Positions 25,910 to 34,831 of a stretch of 63,559 nucleotides of DNA are shown here, in pieces. Every line of letters begins with the position of its first letter. Positions within the stretch are counted from its first letter, which is position 1. The stretch is from CAZEQJ01 sp964514385 (GTDB lineage: Bacteria; Bacteroidota; Bacteroidia; Cytophagales; Cyclobacteriaceae): assembly GCA_964514385.1 (NCBI GenBank), contig CAZEQJ010000017.1, positions 1 through 63,559 on the forward strand, in the 5' to 3' direction. Made by a program: the position numbers and the translations under genes. The notes below the pieces were generated by a model that was given only the letters and a program-made list of their open reading frames with translations, searched no databases and was not told the DNA's origin.

Positions 25910-28900
25910 AATTTTAATTCATTTTGTAGATACATCAGAAAAAATTTTGCCTGCAGGTAACGGCTTAATGCTTCCAAACCATTGAGTTCGGTTTGCAGCG
26001 CAGCATGAGAATTCTGAACAAAGCTCACATAATCTATGGCGCCTTCTTCATAGGATAATATTGCACCTTCCAGTTGTTCTCTGGCCAGCGGCATAGCTTC
26101 ATGCTGGTAGTATTTCCAGCTTGCCAACCATTTTTGATACGTTGTAATTGCTATTTCATATTGAGTGTTAAACTGAGCCGTTGTCTCCCTCTGGCGTTGG
26201 CGGGCTATAGCTGCTTCAAGTTGTGCTGCCTGAAGTTTTCCTTTTTGCTGGTTAAAAAACAAAGGAAAACTTAAACCGACCTGGTATTGGTAGAACCCAT
26301 TTTGCCCATCAACCTGCTGTATTCCATATTGGGCACTTATTTTGGGGAAATAGGCTGCTTTTTGAAGGCTTACACTATTTTCTGCTACGGTCAGTTGGTT
26401 TTGTGCCAACTCCAGTTCCGGGTGCAGATCGTCTGATTCATCCATTTGGCCAAGTGGTGAAAGCCAGGAAGTATCATGAGGATGAATTTGATAGGCTGAA
26501 TCAGGCATAAGCCATTGATTCAGGTTTTTTATCGCAATAGCGTAATCGAAATATGCCTGCTCTTTCTGGATATTCATTTGTCTCGCCTGATTGCTGGCCG
26601 CAAGAAATTCCAGTCTTGACGTAGCATCTATTTCCAGCCGGAGTTCGGCTGCCTTACGAAAAGCGGCGTATATGGAGTCAATTTTATCGTACAGTTTGAG
26701 CTTTTCATAGGCAATATATGCACGGGCATAATCTGTCCTTACATTTCGTTTCAGGTCCAGCATTACCATGGATCTGCTGGTTTCGGAAAGGGTTTTATTG
26801 GCTTCCATGGCTTTTTTGCGGGGTGAAAAGCTAAAAATATCCACATTCTGCTGTTGAATGCCAACAGGTGTAAAAACACCTAAGTCGCCGGTGCCAACTT
26901 CTTCCCCTGCGGTGAAAATTCCCGTTTGACCCAGGTCTAGGCTGGTTTTTTTTAATGCTTCCTGTTTTTTAACCATCAGTTCCGCTGAAATAAGGGAAGG
27001 GTAGACAGACACGGCGCGGTTGATGGCCTCATCCATGGAAATCGTGTTATCATTCTGAGCATTTACGGTATGAAAGGAGCCGATAGAAAACAAAACAACA
27101 GTTGCCATTCCCTTTTTCGTAAGCCTGCCGATACCCTTCTCAGTCCATTTATAAAGTATGGGTAGGATGAACAAGGTAAGCAGGGTAGAAGAGATCATGC
27201 CTCCGATTACAACAGTAGCCAGGGGTTGTTGCACCTCAGCACCTGCAGAAGTAGATAATGCCATGGGCAAAAAACCGAGAATATCGGTGGAGGCTGTTAG
27301 TAATATTGGCCGGATTCTGCGCTTTGCTCCCTGCATGATCCGTTCATTTAGTTGTAATTTGCCGGATTCTTTAAGCTCATTCCATCCATTTATCAGCACG
27401 AGTCCGTTGAGAACAGCAATGCCAAATAACACAATAAAACCGATTCCGGCAGAGATACTGAATGGCATATCGCGTATCCATAATGAAAAAACACCACCAA
27501 TAGCCGCCAGAGGGATCGCCACATATATCATAATGGTTTGTTTAAATGACCGGAGTGCCAGAAAGATCAGCAGAAAAATCAATGCCAGCGATAATGGTAC
27601 TACCAGCTGAAGTCGCTGTGTAGCCCTTTCCAGGTTTTCAAATGCGCCGCCATACTGAATATAATACCCGGGCGGAAGTTCCAGGTCACGATCAAGTACA
27701 ACCTTTATCTCTTCAATCAGGGATTTTACATCTCTACCTCTTACATTGATTCCTACATATGTCCTTCGATGTGTGTTGTCTCGGCTTATTTGCATGGGTC
27801 CGGGGCGGTATGCAACTTCCGCTACCTGCTTAAGTGGTATATGCTCACCTGAAGGAAGTGAAATGAGGAGGTTTTTCACATCTTCCAGAGAAGACCTGAA
27901 CTCATCCTGAAGACGTATGACAAGGTCAAACCTACGCTCTCCTTCAAAAATGATACCTGCTTGCCTGCCAGCGAGAGAAGAAGAAATCAGGTTGTTTACA
28001 TCATGAATGCTAACGCCATAAGATGCCAGCTTCTTACGGTCATACCGAATACTCACCTGAGGCTGTCCTTCAGTAGCTTCCACACGTAAATCTCCTACAC
28101 CACGGATGCCGCTAATGAGGTCAGCCACTTCCTGTGCCTTTATTGCCAACACATCCAGGTCTTCTCCAAATATTTTCACGGCTACATCCTGCCGAATACC
28201 TGTCATTAACTCGTTAAACCGCATTTCAATGGGTTGTGTGAATTCATAGTTAACACCAGGAATCTGCAGCAGCCGTATTTTCATTTTCTCAATCAACTCC
28301 TCCTTTGTAGAGGCTGAAACCCACTCACTCTTTGGTTTTAGTATGATATAGCAGTCTGCAAGATCCATGGGCATGATGTCTGTTGGTACTTCGGCCACAC
28401 CTATCTTGCTCAGCACCTGCTCTACTTCGGGAAATTCAGCCAGCAGCACTTTTTCCACTTCCGTTGTGATTTTCACAGATTCAGAAATGGCAGTTCCGGG
28501 GCGCATAATATCATGAAAGGCAATATCACCTTCATCCAATCTGGGAATAAATTCTCCTCCAAGGGAAGAAAAGGTAAAGTAGGCTACTCCTAAAGCAATG
28601 ACAGCAAGGCCTATCACCCAGCCGCTAATTTTCATGATGGTTTGTAATGCAGCTTCATATAAGTTTTCCAGCCATAGCACTACACGGTCGCCCCAGGATT
28701 TTTTACCAGACCCGGGACGTAATAACCATGCCGACATCATTGGCACGTAAGTAAAACATAATATGATTACACCTATCATGGCAAATATGAAGGTGAGCGC
28801 CATGGGTTTAAACATTTTTCCTTCAATGCCCTGCAGTGCCAGTACCGGAAGAAAAACGATCAGGATGATCAGTTGACCAAAGAATGCCGAACGCATCATC

Positions 28901-30231
28901 TGATTCGATGCCTTTATTGCAAGTTTATCCCGCACCCCTGCATCAATATGCTCATTTTTTATGCCTTTCCGGTAAAGCAGAAATACCGTACCTTCTACAA
29001 TAATGACAGCCCCGTCTACAATGATCCCAAAGTCGATAGCTCCAAGGCTCATCAGGTTAGCCCATACACCAAAAATATGCATCAGGATAAATGCAAAAAG
29101 AAGTGAAATCGGAATTGTAGAGGCCACAATCAATCCTCCCCGCCAATTGCCTAATAAAAAAACGAGTACAAATATTACGATCAGGGCACCTTCACTGAGG
29201 TTGTTGGTCACGGTGTTGGTTGTATTTTTGATCAGCTCGCTACGGTCCAGAAAACCTTCGATGCTTATTCCCTCGGGCAAACTCTGCTCAATTTCATCCA
29301 TCCGTGCTTTCACTTTTTTGATAACCTGGTTAGAATTTGCTCCTTTTAGCATCATGACAATCCCGCCCACGGCTTCACCCTCCCCATTTTTTGTAAAGGC
29401 TCCATACCTCACGGCGTGCCCGAAGCCTACATTGGCTACATCTTTCACCTTTACCGGCACATCCTCAATGGTTTTTACTACAATGTCTTCTATGTCCCGG
29501 ATGGATTGTACCAAGCCTTCTCCTCGAATGAAGTTGGCCCTGTAGTCGTATTCGATATAGGCTCCGCCGGTATTGGCATTATTGTTTTTTAGTGCCATAT
29601 ACACCTCATCCATGGTTATATTCAAGGCATTAAGGTGGTGAGGATTGACAGCCACTTCATATTGTTTGATTGCACCACCGAAGGCATTTACTTCAATTAC
29701 GCCTGGAATCATAGTCATTTGGCGCCTGACGATCCAGTCCTGAATTGTACGAAGCTGGTAAAGCGAATAACGGTCCTTAAATGCAGAGTCGACTTTAAGG
29801 GTATATTGATAGATTTCACCCAGTCCTGTGGTAATGGGACCCATAAAGGGGCTGCCAAAGTTTTCAGGGATATCATTTCTAACCTCATCGAGCTTTTCTG
29901 AAACCAGCTGACGTGGCAGATAAGTACCCATGTCGTCTTGAAATACTATCGTGACCACCGAAAGGCCAAAGCGCGAAACTGATCGTATTTCCACCACACC
30001 CGGTAGGTTCGATACCGCCTGTTCGATAGGATAGGAGACAAACCGCTCTATTTCTTCAGTGCCCAGATTAGGCGATTGCGTGATTACCTGTACCTGGTTA
30101 TTGGTGATGTCGGGTACCGCGTCGATGGGTACCCTTGTCAGACTCCATATGCCTGCAATTACGATTGCAATGGTAAAAAGTAAAATGATTAGTTTATTCC
30201 TTACCGAAAAGGAAATAATGCCATGAATCAT
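25906..30231 (-). CDS. CzcA/CusA-type heavy-metal RND pump fused to a TolC-like channel
   Basis: Residues 1 to about 1035 are a full HME-RND pump with two six-helix halves. The proton-relay motif in helix 4 is DFGIIVDGAVIIVE (D400, D406, E413), nearly the CzcA positions. This matches the divalent-cation signature (Co, Zn, Cd, Ni) better than the CusA copper form. After the last helix, a signal-like segment (MATVVLFSIGSFHTVNAQ, near 1035-1055) leads into about 390 residues of outer-membrane-factor helices (MDEAINRAVSVYPSL, later AYFPKISAQYGIQQV) like CusC/TolC. One gene thus encodes both the inner pump and outer channel; with the adaptor it makes the tripartite exporter. Whether the chain is cut is unknown. 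Confidence 0.92.
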   Translation of the reverse strand: MIHGIISFSVRNKLIILLFTIAIVIAGIWSLTRVPIDAVPDITNNQVQVITQSPNLGTEEIERFVSYPIEQAVSNLPGVVEIRSVSRFGLSVVTIVFQDDMGTYLPRQLVSEKLDEVRNDIPENFGSPFMGPITTGLGEIYQYTLKVDSAFKDRYSLYQLRTIQDWIVRRQMTMIPGVIEVNAFGGAIKQYEVAVNPHHLNALNITMDEVYMALKNNNANTGGAYIEYDYRANFIRGEGLVQSIRDIEDIVVKTIEDVPVKVKDVANVGFGHAVRYGAFTKNGEGEAVGGIVMMLKGANSNQVIKKVKARMDEIEQSLPEGISIEGFLDRSELIKNTTNTVTNNLSEGALIVIFVLVFLLGNWRGGLIVASTIPISLLFAFILMHIFGVWANLMSLGAIDFGIIVDGAVIIVEGTVFLLYRKGIKNEHIDAGVRDKLAIKASNQMMRSAFFGQLIILIVFLPVLALQGIEGKMFKPMALTFIFAMIGVIILCFTYVPMMSAWLLRPGSGKKSWGDRVVLWLENLYEAALQTIMKISGWVIGLAVIALGVAYFTFSSLGGEFIPRLDEGDIAFHDIMRPGTAISESVKITTEVEKVLLAEFPEVEQVLSKIGVAEVPTDIMPMDLADCYIILKPKSEWVSASTKEELIEKMKIRLLQIPGVNYEFTQPIEMRFNELMTGIRQDVAVKIFGEDLDVLAIKAQEVADLISGIRGVGDLRVEATEGQPQVSIRYDRKKLASYGVSIHDVNNLISSSLAGRQAGIIFEGERRFDLVIRLQDEFRSSLEDVKNLLISLPSGEHIPLKQVAEVAYRPGPMQISRDNTHRRTYVGINVRGRDVKSLIEEIKVVLDRDLELPPGYYIQYGGAFENLERATQRLQLVVPLSLALIFLLIFLALRSFKQTIMIYVAIPLAAIGGVFSLWIRDMPFSISAGIGFIVLFGIAVLNGLVLINGWNELKESGKLQLNERIMQGAKRRIRPILLTASTDILGFLPMALSTSAGAEVQQPLATVVIGGMISSTLLTLFILPILYKWTEKGIGRLTKKGMATVVLFSIGSFHTVNAQNDNTISMDEAINRAVSVYPSLISAELMVKKQEALKKTSLDLGQTGIFTAGEEVGTGDLGVFTPVGIQQQNVDIFSFSPRKKAMEANKTLSETSRSMVMLDLKRNVRTDYARAYIAYEKLKLYDKIDSIYAAFRKAAELRLEIDATSRLEFLAASNQARQMNIQKEQAYFDYAIAIKNLNQWLMPDSAYQIHPHDTSWLSPLGQMDESDDLHPELELAQNQLTVAENSVSLQKAAYFPKISAQYGIQQVDGQNGFYQYQVGLSFPLFFNQQKGKLQAAQLEAAIARQRQRETTAQFNTQYEIAITTYQKWLASWKYYQHEAMPLAREQLEGAILSYEEGAIDYVSFVQNSHAALQTELNGLEALSRYLQAKFFLMYLQNELKL

Positions 30232-30318
30232 GAATTCTGTAATTTAGTTTATAGTTATATTTCATTGATTATCAGAACCTTATATTGGTTTGATGATCAA
30301 ATCATGGTGTCGTATAAA

Positions 30319-30705
30319 CTAAGAGGCCGGGGGGTGGTCAATGGTTGCGGAGAAGCCTTCAGAGCAGCTGTCAATTAAAGGCAGGTAATCATCAGACTCA
30401 AAAAACACGACAATAACCGATAGTTTTTCGATCTGACTGGCAATAAAGAAGCTTCCTGACGTGAAATTTTTAAACGGAAGCTGCTCATGTTCATTCTCAT
30501 CCGGGTGTTCATGCTGCATACTGCCATAATGCTGTACAATAAAATCAAGAAAGTCCGGCAGGCCAGGCTGCTGTTCGTCGTTGGCATGATACATCAAAAA
30601 ATGAGCATACAGACTATTCAGAAGTCTGAGCTGGCTAAGATCAGCTTTTGGGATAAATGCGGTAGCGCTGATGATAAATAAAAAGAGCCACGCCATCGTT
30701 TTCAT
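30319..30705 (-). CDS. Small His-rich exported protein heading the efflux operon
   Basis: A 128-residue product with an N-terminal signal peptide (MKTMAWLFLFIISATAF). The middle is rich in His and acidic residues (HYGSMQHEHPDENEHEQLPFK), a plausible periplasmic metal-binding segment. Similar small genes often stand before RND metal pumps in Bacteroidota, but I know of no assigned function. It precedes the pump gene by 87 bases on the same strand, likely as first gene of the operon. Confidence 0.7.
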   Translation of the reverse strand: MKTMAWLFLFIISATAFIPKADLSQLRLLNSLYAHFLMYHANDEQQPGLPDFLDFIVQHYGSMQHEHPDENEHEQLPFKNFTSGSFFIASQIEKLSVIVVFFESDDYLPLIDSCSEGFSATIDHPPAS

Positions 30706-31191
30706 GGAGGTAAGCTAGATGAAAGCTGGCAAAATAGTATTGATCTACATCATATGGATAGATAAATAAAAGCAGCATGGGGGATTTAGAACAGGTGGAG
30801 GTCATGAATAGGGTAGTGTGCTGACAGCACTCAGGTAGATTTAATCGTAATTATCGGTTAATTGAGCAGAGTCAAGGTTAAACGGACAGATCTCAGAATC
30901 GGGCTGTGCTTTGAGTGACGGGGAGTTTCTATATCGGGATCGATCAATAACGGGGGGGCAATATCGGGATATAGCTATATTCCTATATACCAATTCATAT
31001 TAGGTATTTTTACATCGGAATATAGCTATATCCCTATATTCCTATATTCCTATATCCCAATGTTCCTTTATCCCAATACCCCGCCCAAATCCATCCTGTT
31101 TCTCATATGATTACCACTATTCCGAAATCACCCAATCACTTATGCTCTACATACTGCAATATCCATGACTTTATACAAGCATTATCCACAT
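30706..31191. other. Intergenic region with inverted AT-rich dyads, upstream of the metal-efflux operon
   Basis: I see no gene in these 486 bases. They hold the dyad pair and the CCTATATT repeats described separately (30961-31061). The rest carries no obvious structure. As it lies just upstream of the efflux operon, promoter and metal-responsive operator sites are expected here, but none matches a consensus I trust. Confidence 0.5.
30961..31061. repeat. Inverted pair of ATATAGCTATAT dyads and CCTATATT repeats
   Basis: GGATATAGCTATATTCC (30967-30983) recurs as its exact reverse complement at 31017-31033. Each contains the perfect 12-base palindrome ATATAGCTATAT (30969-30980 and 31020-31031), 51 bases apart. 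The second is followed by tandem CCTATATT units up to about 31057. Confidence 0.75.
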
Positions 31192-31662
31192 TTATCGCAA
31201 TACCTCGATTAACTCCATGCTGTCTAAATACTCAAAATAACGAGCCGCAACACGGAAGTCCTGATCCAGTATCAAAAGGACAGGTGGCGTAAATTCACCC
31301 TCCCTCGTGGCAAGCAACTGAGCCAGCTGGTGTATCGGCCTTCTGGTTTTCCCCAGCTGGTCGTTTATCAAGACATGTCCTTCCAATCTTACAGGCGATG
31401 TCTGTTCCGCATTAAAACGGACAGCATAATATGATGTATTTAATGCATCCACTACTTCTGGTTTGGTGAAAACAACCCTGTCCATCTTGCGGCAGTAAGT
31501 ACACCAGTCGGTATAAAAGTCAATAAATACTTTTTTTGGATTTATGGTAAGCGAGTCCTCCGACTGCTCCAATGTAAGCCACTGCACTTTGGTATCCTGT
31601 GCGCCTGCGGTCAGGAACCACAGGCATGAAGCTATCCATAAATATCTTAGTACTGCTGTCAT
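31192..31662 (-). CDS. Secreted thioredoxin-like protein
   Basis: A thioredoxin-fold protein with signal peptide (cleavage near TAGAQ, residue 22) and redox site W53-C54-T-Y-C57 in FYTDWCTYCRK. The cis-Pro motif is T125-P126-P127. It belongs to the thioredoxin_7/DsbD-gamma-like class that acts in the periplasm. It overlaps the TonB receptor gene by four bases (ATGA), so the two are made together. It may keep the receptor's CxxC, or a metal carrier, reduced. Confidence 0.85.
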   Translation of the reverse strand: MTAVLRYLWIASCLWFLTAGAQDTKVQWLTLEQSEDSLTINPKKVFIDFYTDWCTYCRKMDRVVFTKPEVVDALNTSYYAVRFNAEQTSPVRLEGHVLINDQLGKTRRPIHQLAQLLATREGEFTPPVLLILDQDFRVAARYFEYLDSMELIEVLR

Positions 31663-34016
31663 CTGTGCAGGTTACCAATCTTGACAGAAAAGAAGAAGGA
31701 GCGTGGGGCAGCAGGACCATATACAAAGTCTGAATCACGCTCCGGACCACTGTCAAATTCCGGCTGGAAGCTATTGAAAATATTTCGAACGCCACCGCTG
31801 AGCTCCAGATGAAAATCCTCCGCGATTTCGAAATGGTAACTTGCCTTCAGGTTCACATCAAAAAATGGATTAGTTTCAAGTAAATCCGGCGACCCGTTAG
31901 CACCCACAATTCGCGGTACAATCATCTGACCGGTATATGTGCCTGTCAGGTCTACAGTGAAAGCTTCCGAAATACCATAAAATGAAGTGAAATACCCGTA
32001 AAAATTGGGGTTGCGGATAAATTCACTCACAATAATGGCCTCTTCTCCCGTGTCTTCAGGTGCAAAAATCTCCTGTGGTTCATCAAATCCCGTTTGCTGA
32101 GCTGTACCGCCTACCTGGAAAGATATTCGTTCAGAAGGTGAGTAGCCTCCCTCAAAATTTATTCCGGCAACAGTAGCTCCTTCTCCGTTTAATACCTCTT
32201 CCAGTATGATATCACCGATATCACCCCGGCTTACCTGTGTAAAAGGGTTGTGCAGGCGGGTATAAAAACCTTCAACCAACAGGTTCACTTGTGCTATTCC
32301 GTTGTTGTTGGTACAATTGACCGAACCCGTAAAAGCATCGGAAGTTTCCTTATCCAGATTGTCAGAAAGAATCACGAATACCTGATCACCACCTGCGGAT
32401 GAGATGTGAAGATCTTCATTAAAGGCCTGAGGCGCGCGAAACCCACGCGCATATCCGCCCCGAAATCGTAGGTTTTCATTGATTTGGTATAACAAGGTGG
32501 CACGTGGACTAAATACGCCTAAATCAACATCTGATCTGGTTTCTTCACCTACTACAGCATAGAAGCCATCGACCCTTGAAATGTCATAACGTCCTCCCAG
32601 TAAAGCTGAAAATGCGGGATTGATTTTCCATTCGTATTGGGCAAAAATGCCCGTGGTGTTCACCTGCTGGTCAACTAAACGATTATACCCTGCAATTTCG
32701 TCTCGGGTATCGTAAAGCTGGTTTTCTACTCCCAGTGTCAATACATCGTTATTATCAAAATATCGGTTGTACTGCACTCCGGAGACTATAGCCAGATCTT
32801 GTGTTATGCCATAGGCATTGGCTGCCAATGTACTGTCCTCAGATGTTCTGCCGCCACCTAAGCCTCCGTAGTAGCTGTCACGGATTGTTCTTTGTGCAGA
32901 GGCATATACAGACCATCTGTTCTTCTGGTTTTTGCTCCATTGATCATAATTGATGCCACCAAAAAAGGTGTTGTGGTCCAGCTCCTCTGTGATGTCTGTA
33001 AAATGAGGCGCAAGGTCAAGACGATCACCACCCCTGCGATATTCCTCCAATGCACTAAAATCAAGGGTGATTTTACTGTAATCACCTGGCTTTACAAAGG
33101 CTTTAGCCCCCAGTACCGTATTTTCCAGCTGCACCAGCTCTGTAAAACCATCGGCATTGGCGTCATAACTGTCACGATTTCGGCTCATGCCGTAGAAGGT
33201 TACACCGCTGCCGAGTGATTCATTTACAACTGATCCATTAAAATGGAAAGTTTGATCCAGAGCCTCACCATCAATGAGTGCAGTATTTGATCGTATTTCC
33301 CATACATTCTCGACAGGATCTTTAGTGATCACATTGATGGTGCCGGCAATAGCATTAGACCCGTAAAGTGCCGAACCACCGCTTCGCACAACTTCTATAC
33401 GTTCTACTATGTTGGCAGGGATCTGATCCAGTCCGTAAACATTGTTCAGTGCACTGAATATCGGGCGGCTGTTAATCAGAATCTGCGAGTATGCACCTTC
33501 CAGACCGTTAAGTCTTACCTGGGTAAATCCACAGTTCTGGCAGTTTGTCTCTACACGGACACCAGGTTGAAAATTGAGACCATCTGATATGGCGATGGAC
33601 TGTGTGGCATTGAACAGTTTATCATTTATAATGCCTACAACCACAGGGTTATTCACTCGGTCCTGGCTGTAACGCGTACCGGACACAACTACCGACTCCA
33701 GATTTAATAGGTCTTCGTTGAGTTCTATTTTTAGTGTCGCAGTCCTTTCATTCAACACCTCTATTTCTTCCCTGTAGGTTCGTAATCCGGTGAAACTTAC
33801 TATCAATGTATATGACCCTTCAGGTATATTTTTAAAATAAAATGTGCCATGGATATCCGTAGTCGTGGTGTAGGAAGTCCCTTCCAGATTAATGGTGGCA
33901 TATACCACCGGTTCCGATCCGTTGTATACTTCTCCTGATATTACTCCCGACTGGCTATAACCAACCTTAGATATAATCAAAAGACAAAATATTAATCCAG
34001 CTAACTGTCTCCTCAT
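31659..34016 (-). CDS. TonB-dependent outer-membrane receptor with carboxypeptidase-like domain
   Basis: I start at ATG 34016 (MRRQLAGLIFCLL), which gives a clean signal peptide ending GYS; the longer frame opens with TTG. Residues about 24-100 are a CarboxypepD_reg-like domain (GVISGEVYNGSEPVVYATI). The plug follows (VVVSGTRYSQDRVNNP) with an unusual C159-x2-C162 (NCQNCGFTQVRLNGLEGAYS) and the segment ILINSRPIFSAL. A 22-strand barrel makes up the rest, ending FFFSVKIGNLHR. No SusD partner is near, so a metal or siderophore complex is more likely than glycan as substrate. The coupling to a thioredoxin and closeness to a metal exporter point to metal uptake. Confidence 0.92.
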   Translation of the reverse strand: MRRQLAGLIFCLLIISKVGYSQSGVISGEVYNGSEPVVYATINLEGTSYTTTTDIHGTFYFKNIPEGSYTLIVSFTGLRTYREEIEVLNERTATLKIELNEDLLNLESVVVSGTRYSQDRVNNPVVVGIINDKLFNATQSIAISDGLNFQPGVRVETNCQNCGFTQVRLNGLEGAYSQILINSRPIFSALNNVYGLDQIPANIVERIEVVRSGGSALYGSNAIAGTINVITKDPVENVWEIRSNTALIDGEALDQTFHFNGSVVNESLGSGVTFYGMSRNRDSYDANADGFTELVQLENTVLGAKAFVKPGDYSKITLDFSALEEYRRGGDRLDLAPHFTDITEELDHNTFFGGINYDQWSKNQKNRWSVYASAQRTIRDSYYGGLGGGRTSEDSTLAANAYGITQDLAIVSGVQYNRYFDNNDVLTLGVENQLYDTRDEIAGYNRLVDQQVNTTGIFAQYEWKINPAFSALLGGRYDISRVDGFYAVVGEETRSDVDLGVFSPRATLLYQINENLRFRGGYARGFRAPQAFNEDLHISSAGGDQVFVILSDNLDKETSDAFTGSVNCTNNNGIAQVNLLVEGFYTRLHNPFTQVSRGDIGDIILEEVLNGEGATVAGINFEGGYSPSERISFQVGGTAQQTGFDEPQEIFAPEDTGEEAIIVSEFIRNPNFYGYFTSFYGISEAFTVDLTGTYTGQMIVPRIVGANGSPDLLETNPFFDVNLKASYHFEIAEDFHLELSGGVRNIFNSFQPEFDSGPERDSDFVYGPAAPRSFFFSVKIGNLHR

Positions 34017-34064
34017 TCTTGCGTGCCTATTTTTATATTGACCGAATAAAACATTTCGATGGGA

Positions 34065-34095
34065 CAAATTTAATATATTAGATTTGTCTAAAAAA
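34065..34095 (-). promoter_or_regulatory. Candidate Bacteroidota promoter of the TonB receptor
   Basis: On the minus strand TAAATTTG (34065-34072) fits the minus-7 consensus TAnnTTTG, and a T-rich element lies at the minus-33 position (about 34091-34095, TTTT for TTTG). This would give a leader of about 45 bases. Confidence 0.35.
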
Positions 34096-34148
34096 TAGTT
34101 TATCTAAATATTTATCATACATTTGAGGTGATAGCCCATGGTTCAGAA

Positions 34149-34358
34149 ATGAAAGAGGATTCATTTTTCAGCGCTTTAAAGGATCATTTTTCTTCCCAAT
34201 TAAAGGAAATAATGGATTGGCTAAGGCCTGTACCGGATGATCCTGTCTACCTTAAACTTCTAAAGGGTATTTTAAAAACACTGTTTGTGCTGGCACTAAC
34301 AGCGTTATCACCATTGATTCTTTTAGTGTTGCTTATTTCTTTTTTAGTCGCTTTGTAG
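34149..34358 (+). CDS. Hypothetical single-pass membrane protein
   Basis: A 69-residue product from ATG 34149 (MKEDSFFSALKDHF); the longer frame begins with GTG. An amphipathic N-terminal half (KDHFSSQLKEIMDWLRPVPD) is followed by one hydrophobic helix (TLFVLALTALSPLILLVLLISFL). No family is recognised. It is divergent from the TonB receptor and 33 bases before the next membrane gene. Confidence 0.5.
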   Translation: MKEDSFFSALKDHFSSQLKEIMDWLRPVPDDPVYLKLLKGILKTLFVLALTALSPLILLVLLISFLVAL

Positions 34359-34391
34359 TATGATAGGAAGTACAATTTCTGAAGTGTTGAT

Positions 34392-34748
34392 ATGAAAGTA
34401 CTTAAGTCCCCTGTTTTCATCATCTGCTCCCTGTTGTTTATTATTCATCAATGGATGCAGAAGCTGATGGATATTCATTTTTCACTCTTTGATCGTTATC
34501 TAGACAATTTGCTGGCTATGCCGATTATCCTGACACTTCTAATGATTGAGCGACGTTATTTGCTGGGAAGAAATCAATCATTTAGACTTTCCGCTCTCGA
34601 AATCATAATCGCAACCATTGTTATCATTCTGGCAGCTGAGGTAATTTTCCCTATTTTATCTCGCAATTTTACAACCGACTGGTGGGATTTATTCTTTTAC
34701 TCCGCAGGAAGCGTAATCTTCTGGCTTACAATCAACAGGCGAGGATAA
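34392..34748 (+). CDS. Conserved hypothetical membrane protein with about four helices
   Basis: The 118 residues contain four hydrophobic segments (near 7-20, 40-52, 68-88 and 98-113). Conserved-looking elements are FIIHQWMQK, FDRYLDNLLAMPIILTLLM and FTTDWWDLFFYSAGS. I recall similar small Bacteroidota proteins, some named magnesium citrate transporter in databases without good proof. Function unknown. Possibly co-transcribed with the single-pass protein upstream. Confidence 0.7.
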   Translation: MKVLKSPVFIICSLLFIIHQWMQKLMDIHFSLFDRYLDNLLAMPIILTLLMIERRYLLGRNQSFRLSALEIIIATIVIILAAEVIFPILSRNFTTDWWDLFFYSAGSVIFWLTINRRG

Positions 34749-34831
34749 TTTGAGCCCAGCTAAGGCAGATATGTGATGAATACCCTGAGAGTCAGGGCCA
34801 ATCTGTCGGCAACATGATATTTCTGTAAAGA

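Noticed and set aside
29003..29545. 180-codon open frame antisense to the RND pump
   Set aside because: Shadow of a highly conserved coding strand; Pro/Ser/Thr-rich product with no domain or start signal.
31020..31061. CRISPR-like array
   Set aside because: CCTATATT units are too short and have no spacers; simple AT-rich repeat.
34783..34797. CCCTGA-GAG-TCAGGG hairpin as terminator
   Set aside because: Six-bp stem without a T run on either strand.
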